A stretch of DNA of 64,000 nt, from positions 73,565,501 through 73,629,500 of the forward strand of contig CM027384.1 in assembly GCA_015680905.1 (NCBI GenBank), given 5' to 3'. The position numbers and the translations under genes are program-made. Origin of the DNA: Coptis chinensis. Its lineage: Eukaryota; Streptophyta; Magnoliopsida; Ranunculales; Ranunculaceae. Of the stretch, positions 56,096 to 64,000 are shown piece after piece. The notes under the pieces are model-generated. The model was not told the DNA's origin, did not search any database, and saw nothing but the letters and a program-made list of their open reading frames with translations. The stretch's first letter is position 1, and each line of letters begins with the position of its first letter.

Positions 56096-57159
56096 GGTAT
56101 ACCCTAGTTTTTAGAAGCAACTACGAGAACCTTCCCTTTTAAGTTTTCACTGCCTTTGTGTTTGACTAGAGACCTGCTGGCCTTTGTCTTACGCGTTGCA
56201 GGGCTTATACTATTTATAGTAATAACATGCTGGTAAATATTCTTTCTTCATTTATTTGATATTAAAAACCTTCTAAGCCAAAATTCTATCCACTTATTGA
56301 CGGATAGTGCTACACGGACTTACTTTTTAGACCTACCATTGCATGTCAATCAATAATTATGTCAATGTTATAATCTTGAATGTTATTGACATAATTATTC
56401 AATGTCAATGTTATTGACATAATTATGTTATAATCTTGAATGTTATGTTATTGACAGAATTATTCAATAACATAATTATGTTATGTGATTGACATGCAAT
56501 AATTATGTTATTGACATAATTATTATAACATAACATAACATATGTCAATGTTATGTTATTGAATTATGTTATTCAATAATTATTATGACATAACTAGAGA
56601 ATTATGTTATTGAATAATTATGTCAATGTTATGTCAATGTTATTCAATAACAATAACTTAATGTTAATGTTATGTCAATGTCAATGCTACACGGATATGT
56701 TATTTCTATGTAAATCAATAATTATGTCTATTGACACTTCAGTAGGTTCAAATAGTACGTCAAATAAGTGGTCGGTCCAGCATTACTGCTTATTTAACTC
56801 TAAAATATGCATTTTTTTTTTCAAACTACTACTTATTGACATTGACATGTGGTCATGTGTAATAAGAAAGTTTGCAATTTTGCATTTGTTTCTATGTTTA
56901 GGATTTGCCATATGTTATTATGTTATGTTATTGAATAACATTGACATATAACATAACATAATTATTTGACATATTGAATAATTATTTGTTTCTATGTCTA
57001 ACATAACATAATTATTTGACATAACATAACATAATGTTATTGAATAATTATTTGTTTATTTGAACTCTAAAATATGCACTTTTCTTCAAACTACTACTTA
57101 TTGACATTGACATGTGTAATAAGAAAGTTTGCAATTTTGTATTTGTTTCTATGTCTAGG

Positions 57160-58331
57160 ATTTGCCACTAACACAAGTGGATATTCTGTGTCCTCCAAGA
57201 CATATTAAATTAAAATTTAAGGTGAGGTTAGTGGAGATAAGATATTAAGTGTGGGTCATAGTGGGATAAATGTGCTGATTTGCCTAAGTGATTCTAGAGA
57301 ACAAAATGACTGAAAATGTCAAAAATTTTCCTATTCCAACACTTGCTCATGATGACTATGTGAACAACCTTTTTGAATTTGACTCTTGTTCATTTGTTGC
57401 AAATGTTCGGTATTACGACAAGAAAACTGGAAGATTGGTGATAGGAGGGTACAATTCAAATTTGTATGATTTGGTTAACCAAAATCCCTGGCCTTTTTTT
57501 TCTATGGCAAGATGGGAAATTGACGTTCACTCCCAAGATGAGGAATATCATACTATCAGTGTTGTTTGGATACGAATATTTCACCAAATGTGATAAGACT
57601 TTGCTTTATGGAGATGATGCGAGGAATATCATTTTTTTGGAAGGGGATGAGGACCATGAATATCCACGAATTATTAACTGTTATTTTGGCGGTTTTGGTA
57701 AGTTAAGTGTTTTGCTTTGGTATCATTTGATATTTTATTGTATAATATCACTTTTCGAATATATGATAACGCGTGTTTTTTTTTTCTTATTGTAGTTGAG
57801 AACAATTATTATATACTGAAAAGTTTGTTTGATCAGTTACTAAAAGTATTGCAAACTTCACTAGGAAACGATCGTGCAAATTATTCTGCAGTAATAAGCA
57901 ATTTATTCAAAGTTCTGAAAAACCATGGCACGTAAGAGTCTAGACACTTTAGAACATTTATGTTTAAGTTCACCAAAACTCACAAATATTCTTCTAATTT
58001 GGTTTTAATAAAAGTCATTTGTGCTAATTGCAGGGACTTTAACCTAGCATCAAATCACTCAGCTCTTTGGCGAGAAGGGAGCTCTATTAGATATGTTTTA
58101 GAAGCGAATGCATTTTTGCTGGAAAAAAACATTAATAGAGCTACAACAAAACTAGCAAATATTGATATTGATAGCTTTAGGTGGAGGACTACAATTGAAA
58201 ATGACAATGGTCCAAATCGGCTTTATAAAGCGGCTGTTGCAAGATTATGCCGGGATCCAAAATAGAAAAAGACTGAAATGCCTTATTCTGATGACGTCCT
58301 TAGGCTTTTGAAGTTGAAGAGAGATATGCTT
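57160..58331 (+). pseudogene. Unrecognised plant gene, copy A (3'-truncated)
   Basis: Reads NFPIPTLAHDDYVNNLFEFD, VRYYDKKTGRLVIGGYNSNL, YDLVNQNPWPFF, KMRNIILSVLFGYEYFTK, DKTLLYGDDARNIIF and EYPRIINCYFGGFG, an intron (57698-57795, GTAAGT..TTGTAG), VENNYYILKSLFDQLLKVLQ, then MFKFTKTHKYSSNLVLIK, RDFNLASNH and RWRTTIENDNGPNRLYKAAV. I do not recognise the family. Lesions: one extra T in an 8-T run near 57493-57500 shifts the frame (copy B has seven), and a TAA after KNHGT, shared with copy B, predates the duplication. The 3' part is lost at the junction. Confidence 0.7.
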
Positions 58332-59629
58332 GTTTGTGTTGGTCCAAATAGTAGGTCAAATAAGTGGTCGGTCTAGCATTACTGCTTATTGAACTCTAAA
58401 ATATGCACTTTTATTCAAACTACTACTTATTGACATTGACATGTACATGTGTAATAAAAAAATTTGCAATTTTGTATTTGTTTCTATGTCTAGGATTTGT
58501 CATATGTTATTATGTTATGTTATTGAATCATTATTGAATAACATTGACATATAACATAACATAATTATTTGACATATTGAATAATTATTTGTTTCTATGT
58601 TTAACATAACATAATTATTTGACATAACATAATATAACATAATTATTTGACATAACATAACATAATGTTATTGAATAATTATTTGTTTCAATATATCTAG
58701 GATTTGTCATAGGGTATACCCTAGCTTTTAGGAGCGAATACGAGAACCTTCCCTTTTAAGTTTTCACTACTTTTGTACTTGACTAGAGACCTTGCCTTTG
58801 TCTTACACGTTGTAGGGCTTCTACTATTTATAGTAATAACATGGCGGTAAGTATTCTTTCTTCATTTATTTGATATTAAAAACCTTCTAAGTTGAAATTC
58901 TCTCCACTTATTGACGAATAGCGGACTTACTTTTTAGACCTACCATTGCATGTCAATCAATAATTATGTCAATGTCAATGTTATTGACATAATTATGTTA
59001 TAATCTTTAATGTTATGTTATTGACATAATTATTATAACATAACATAACATAACATATGTTATTGAATTATGTTATTCAATAATTATTATGACATAACTA
59101 GAGAATTATATTATTGAATAATTATGTCAATGTTATTCAATGTTATGTTAATTAATAATTATATCAATGTTATTCAATGTTAATAGATAACTTAATATCA
59201 ATGTTATGTCATTGTCAATGCTACACAGACATGTTATTTCTATGTAAATCAATAATTATAACTTTTGACACTTCAGTAGGTCCAAATAGTAGGTCGAAGG
59301 TCGGTCTAGTATTACTGTTTATTGAACTCTAAAATATGCATTTTTTTTTCAAACTACTACTTATTGACATTGACATGTGTAATAAGAAAGTTTGCAATTT
59401 TGTAGTTGTTTCTATGTCTAGGATTTGCCATATGTTATTATGTTATGTTATTGAATAACATTGACATATAACATAACATAATTATTTGACATAACATAAC
59501 ATAATGTTATTGAATAATTATTTGTTTATTTGAACTCTAAAATATGCACTTTTCTTCAAACTACTACTTATTGACATTGACATGTGTAATAAGAAAGTTT
59601 GCAATTTTGTATTTGTTTCTATGTCTAGG

Positions 59630-61130
59630 ATTTGCCACCAACACAAGTGGATATTCTATGGCCTCCAAGACATTAAATTAAAAGTTGAAGGTGAGGTTAG
59701 TGGAGATAAAGATCTTAAGTGTGGGTCATAGTGGGATAAATGGGCTGATTTGCCTAAGTGACTCTAGAGGACAAAATGACTGGGAAAATGTCAAAATTTT
59801 TCCTATTCCAACACTTGCTCATGATGAATATGTCGATAACCTTTTTGAATATGTTGCAAATGTTCGGTATTACGACAAGGAAACTGGAAGATTGGTGATA
59901 GCAGGGTATAATTCAAATTTGTATGATTTGGTTAACCAAAATCCCTAGACTTTTTTTCTATGGCAAGATGGAAAATTGACGTTCACTCCCAAGATGAGGA
60001 ATATCATACTATCAGTGTTGCTTGGATACGAATATTTCACCAAACGTGATAAGACTTTGCTTTATGGAGATGATGCGAGGAATATCATTTTTTGGGAAGG
60101 GGATGAGGACCATGAATATCCACGAATTATTAACTGTTATTTTGGCGGTTTTGGTTAGTTAAATGTTTTGCTTTGGCATCATTTGATATTTTATTGTATA
60201 ATATCACTTTCGAATACATGATAACGCGTTTTTTTTTTCTTATTGTAGTTGAGAACAATTATTATATGCTGAAAAGTTTGTTTGACCAGTTACTAAAAGT
60301 ATTGCAAACTTCACTTTGAAACGATTGTGCAAATTATTTTGCAGTAATAAGCAATTTATTCAAAGTTCTGAAAAACCATGGCACGTAAGAGTCTAGACAC
60401 TTTAGAATATTTATGTTTAAGTTCACAAAAACTCACAAATATTCTTCTAATTTGGTTTTAATAAAAGTCATTTGTGCTAATTGCAGGGACTTTAACCTAG
60501 CATCAAATCACCCAGTTCTTTGGCGAGCAGGGAGCTTTATTAGATATGTTTTAGAAGCGAATGCATTTGTGCTGGAAAAAAACATTAATAGAGCTACAAC
60601 AAAACTAGCAAATATTGATATTGATAACTTTAGGTGGAGGACTAAAATTGAAAATGACAATGGTCATCCAAATTGGCTTTATAAAGCGGCTGTTGCAAGA
60701 TTATGTCGGGATCCAAAATAGAAAAAGACTAAAATGCCTTATTCTGATGACGTCCTCGGGCTTTTGAAATTGAAGAGAGATATGCTTAGCTATTGCAAAG
60801 GCTCATTGGATTACAATGTTCTTGAGAAATTGGACAAGTTGTTTCCAAGTTTCAATTATCTGGCATATAATCAAATGGTTTGTTCATGTTTTATTTATTT
60901 GTTCTAATTAATGCTATGAGTTTTATTTGCAAACACTTGACTAATATTACTGAATGTTTTTTTTTTAGAGGCTTTTAAACTTCCAATTCAAAGAAAACCC
61001 ATTTCTTCAACTAACTAGTTGAAGATGTTTCGAGATGTTTGGTGTTGTCCGTAAGTTTCTTCATATGATGTTTCCACGTGCTATCAATATCTTCTATGCC
61101 AAAAATCACAACTTAAATCCACCTTTTTAG
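59630..61130 (+). pseudogene. Unrecognised plant gene, copy B (extends further 3')
   Basis: Same product as copy A, with FPIPTLAHDEYVDNLFEYVA, VRYYDKETGRLVIAGYNSNL, a TGG-to-TAG stop in NQNPW near 59946, then FFLWQDGKLTFTPKMRN. The intron donor is changed from GTAAGT to GTTAGT (60154), acceptor TTGTAG at 60248. GGA has become TGA (after LQTSL), plus the shared TAA after KNHGT. After 60721 the reading continues SYCKGSLDYNVLEKLDKLFP, SFNYLAYNQM, an intron (GTTTGT near 60879 to TTTTTTTAG near 60968) and LLNFQFKENPFLQLT, then a stop. Both copies are dead; the intact family member must be elsewhere. Confidence 0.7.
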
Positions 61131-62021
61131 GTACGTTAGACACTTTTGTGTAAAACCATGTTTTTCACTTTAGTTGCCTTGTGCAATGTTGTTGTATTTT
61201 ATACCTGAAACCATAAGTAAGACACGGATATATTCGACGTTAGATGACAAATTAGTAGAAAATGTTGTTTGTCCCTGTATCTCTAATGATTTTGTCATAA
61301 ACATTAGAGAGGATAGTGGTAGTACTGTCATTCAGTCTTACTATTTAAGAAAGAAAACTATAACATCCTCCATTAAGTTAATAGGTTGGATTGTGAAGCA
61401 CGAGTGTGCTGCCTGAATTATGATTTTTTTTATAGCATTTTGTAAGTAGGTTTGTGTTTTTTAGACACCAATCACACCATGCAGCCACGTCAAACATCTT
61501 GTCTACAATTTGGGTACTTAGAAGACCAATTTGTTATCGACTTAATCCAATATCTAACCTAAAGTAGGTACAAGTTATTATTTTCGTGTTAAATTATTAG
61601 AGATTTTTCCTTAGACGTCAGGCCCGTGCTAGAGAAGCCCATACATAAAGTAATCCAAGAAATGATACTTGCAAAGCTCTCTATGTAAATTTGTTAGTGA
61701 TTAAGTTTTAAAGGTTTTTGATATCCCTTGTTGCCATTGTACTGAAATTGTTGTATTCTTCTGTGACAGAAAACTGAGCAGGAGAAGGAAGAGAAGCTTG
61801 TGGGCAAGGTATGCTTGCGCTTCATCATTTTCTAGATCTGTGTTCTGTCATCATGTGATAAATACATTTTTAAGTTCCATTTGGACTGGAGTCTTCTAAC
61901 ATAAGTGAGAGTAGTACTCTATTTAGAGTGAATTTAGAGCGACTGGGTGTGATATAACATAAGTTGCTCTAATGATCTAGTACTCTATTTCTTTCTACTT
62001 TTAGAAAAAAAAGGAGGTAGA
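61131..62021. other. Region with one isolated exon-like segment
   Basis: An 80-codon frame at 61174-61416 is unrecognised. At 61770-61808 a 39 bp segment between CTGTGACAG and GTATGC encodes KTEQEKEEKLVGK, phase-neutral and exon-like, but isolated. Confidence 0.35.
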
Positions 62022-62275
62022 TAATTCTTATCTTCTCTAACCCTCATGTTCTGTTCCATTTATGGTAAAATCTTTCACTGCTAACAGTGTTGAGTTCAGA
62101 AACGGAATTACTCCTTCTCTTCTCCTATCTTCATGCTTTGTTCTCTTTTCGGTTAAATCCTCCACTGATAACAGTGTTGAGTTCGGAAAAGAAACTAATA
62201 CTTATTTTTTATCCTCCTCCTTCATTTTTTTTGTTTCCACTATTGGTAAAATCCTTCACTGTCTACAGTGAGAGT
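62022..62275 (+). repeat. Three ~86 bp tandem units upstream of a LINE ORF1
   Basis: A unit built of a pyrimidine-rich stretch, GGTAAAATC..TTCACTG, TAACAGTGTTGAGTTC and GAAA..A repeats three times (TTCACTGCTAACAGTG near 62072, CCACTGATAACAGTG near 62160, TTCACTGTCTACAGTG near 62253). ORF1 begins soon after, so these lie in the LINE 5' UTR. Confidence 0.75.
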
Positions 62276-62302
62276 TCTTTAGTGTAATCAAACCCTTCGA
62301 CA

Positions 62303-64000
62303 ATGGCGGTGGTACTTGAAAAAGAAGTTGGAAACGAAGCTTTTTGCCCATGAGCATTCTTAGGTGGGCAACCGTCAACCTCCCAAGTGATTGTTGCGGT
62401 TGGAGGAACATCCACCGTTATTGATGCTCGAGCTCAGACGCAGACCCCTAGTGCTGCTCGAGGTATGTCTTATACTTCAGTAACAAAACCTCGATATGGT
62501 CGTAATGTTGATGTAGCTTCTCTGCCAATTCCTGGCAATCAAGGTGGGTTTCCAACCATCTCTTTGATTGTGGAAGAAGTCGACAAAGGCATTGCTATTT
62601 GTTCTAGGTCTCTGGTAGGAAGACTGGACTTAACAAAGATTAAACTAAATAGGGTTCAAACTTTAGTGATCGAGAAATGGTGCCCCGAAAGGGAACTGGC
62701 AAATTAATTACGCCTCTGGGAAGGGGCTATCTAATGTTTAGGTTCGATTCTTAGGATGAATAGATCATGGGTTTTTGATTCTCAAGTGCTTAGATTACAA
62801 AAATGGACCCCCAATTTTTAAACAGAAAAGGAAGTTCAATCTCATGCAGCTGTTTGGGTACGATTCCCAGGCATTAGCTTGGAGTACTGGGAAGTCAGAA
62901 ATCTATTGGCAATGGGTCGTGCAATGGGTAGACCCATTCATGTTGATGAAACCACTACTAAGAGGGAATTGGGTTACTTTGCTAGTGTTTTTGTGGATAT
63001 TGATATGTCTAAATCTATTCCTGATAAGCTTTGGATTAAATCAAAGAAACATGGGATTGGTTTTTGGTAGAAAGTGGTGCTGGGAAAGATTCCTGATTTT
63101 TGCAATCATTGCAAGTCACTTGGTCATCTGGTAGGGAGCTGCAGATCTTTGAAGAAGGATTTGGCTAAAAACAAAGATACTAAAGTTGTTGTTGTTGTCC
63201 CTGACAAGGACGTTATGGTTGGAACTGTTACTGGTTCAACTGCAGCTGAGAAACCTATATCTAAGAGCCAAAAAAAGAAGTGGAGAAAGAAGTATAATAA
63301 GAGTAACAAGGGTACGTCTGGCGCCAAAGATTCTCAAGGATGTGAGACACTTCAAGTAACACCCCCCTGGCCCTACAATATCACCGCCAGTCCCTGATGG
63401 CAGTACAGTAATTGAACTACAAGCTCTTCCTACTGCAGTAAATGAAAAAGCTTCAAATCCAGTTATTGCTGTTAGTGAGGAAGGCTGTATTTCAACGGCT
63501 GCCGAGGTAGTAACAACTCAGAGCTCACCAACAGTGGCAAACAATTCAGGGATGATCGAGTGTTCGATTGATAGGAATGCAAGCATTGTTAATCATCATA
63601 GTTCTCCTGGTGATGACAATACTGCTACTCATTATTCACCTCAAATAATGATTGATGGGGTGATTTCTTCATTGATCTCCATGGTGCTAACGCAGATGCC
63701 TCGGTTCTTCAATCTGAGCATGTCTTGGGGTTGAATGGAAATGGTGAGGAGTCAGCCACTCCAGAAGAACTACTCAGTGTGGTAGTGTCGGATAGCTTTG
63801 AAACCTAAGAAGTGGTGCCAGTTGTTCAAACTCTTACTACTTCAGTTTCTATGGAAGCTGCCGCACCCCAAGGTCAAGTTGTCTCCGGGCGAGGCGGTCT
63901 TCACAAGGTGGGTTGACATGGCTGAAGGTCAAGATGATGGCTTCATCCCAGTTTCACATAAAAAGCCTAATAAAGGTGTTAAGAACAAAGTCATTGCTCC
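62303..64000 (+). pseudogene. LINE ORF1 (DUF4283-like, CCHC knuckle), decayed, runs off right edge
   Basis: An ATG at 62303 opens a decayed ORF1. An Ala/Thr-rich start and a SYTSVTKPRYGRNVDVASLP block lead into SLIVEEVDKGIAICSRSLVG, then with frame changes WVRFPGISLEYWEVRNLLAMGRA as linker (about 62860-62920), GRPIHVDETTTKRELGYFAS, and the zinc knuckle CNHCKSLGHLVGSC (C-x2-C-x4-H-x4-C, about 63100-63140). A Lys/Ser-rich C-terminus follows to the edge. A stop at 62336, a stop at 62705, a frameshift near 62860 and a TAG at 63068 (GFW-stop-KVV) disrupt it. It differs from the ORF1 at 23.8 kb, so it is another LINE family. Its ORF2 would lie to the right. Confidence 0.82.

Larger units (their letters stand above)
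56096..61130 (+). repeat. Tandem duplication of an unrecognised gene with its upstream region
   Basis: The sequence starting GGTATACCCTAG at 56096 recurs at 58713 (offset about 2.6 kb) and the copies align through the 5' spacer, AT-rich blocks and coding part. Order: spacer 56096-56747, AT-rich block 56748-57160, gene copy A 57160-58331, an extra AT-rich block 58342-58708, spacer 58713-59280, AT-rich block 59281-59630, gene copy B 59630-61130. Copy A breaks at GATATGCTT (58331), where it joins a third AT-rich block; copy B continues, so copy A is 3'-truncated by the duplication junction. Confidence 0.9.

Overview
This is nuclear DNA from a flowering plant, most likely a eudicot. It is AT-rich, its genes have GT-AG introns, and it carries plant-type L1 LINEs (ORF1 with a DUF4283-like region and CCHC knuckle; ORF2 with endonuclease, RT, zf-RVT and RNase H), Ty1/copia and other LTR elements, and hAT-, Harbinger- and MITE-like DNA transposons. 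The species cannot be named from sequence alone. I see no operons, CRISPR arrays or replication origins, and no convincing intact tRNA or rRNA gene.

The only gene that looks intact is RPS25 (eS25, 40S ribosomal subunit) at 8496-11484 on the + strand: four coding exons, 108 codons, a first coding exon consisting of the ATG alone, and a 2.5 kb third intron filled with degenerate ~200 bp repeats. Other host sequence is broken or partial: a mitochondrial dihydrolipoyl dehydrogenase pseudogene and a STRUBBELIG-family receptor-kinase fragment (13.4-15.1 kb, -), a kelch-like gene split by two insertions (37.8-40.05 kb, -), an unrecognised three-exon segment that reads open across two splice junctions (29.7-30.56 kb, -), and a tandemly duplicated, decayed, unrecognised plant gene (56.1-61.1 kb, +).

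Layout. 1-2640: decayed Ty1/copia cut by a small TIR element. 3.47-4.0 kb: LTR fragment (-). 5.7-6.3 kb: weak coding-like remnant (-). 7490-8089: 5'-truncated LINE with an 18 bp target-site duplication (TSD). 8.4-11.5 kb: RPS25. 12486-12672: hAT MITE. 13.4-15.1 kb: SRF and LPD relics. 20169-22057: nearly palindromic Harbinger-like element with TAA TSD. 23.66-29.43 kb: near full-length but mutated LINE. 31083-34665: 3.6 kb solo LTR (TSD CATCA) carrying 18 TTGAC motifs in about 220 bp. 35214-36653: second solo LTR (TSD TAAAC). 36.67-37.74 kb: deleted copia remnant. 37.8-41.2 kb: kelch gene and three insertions. 44.7-46.9 kb: LINE remnant split by a hAT element (TSD CTCTGGAG). 52.3-54.6 kb: two LINE RNase H fragments on opposite strands. 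54.9-55.5 kb: probable hAT element. 56.1-61.1 kb: tandem duplication with AT-rich palindromic spacers. 62.0-64.0 kb: start of another LINE, running off the right edge.

The genes do not form a common pathway. The window is a record of nested transposition around one housekeeping gene. The items most worth following are the W-box array in the solo LTR, the foldback Harbinger-like element, and the two unrecognised host gene families.
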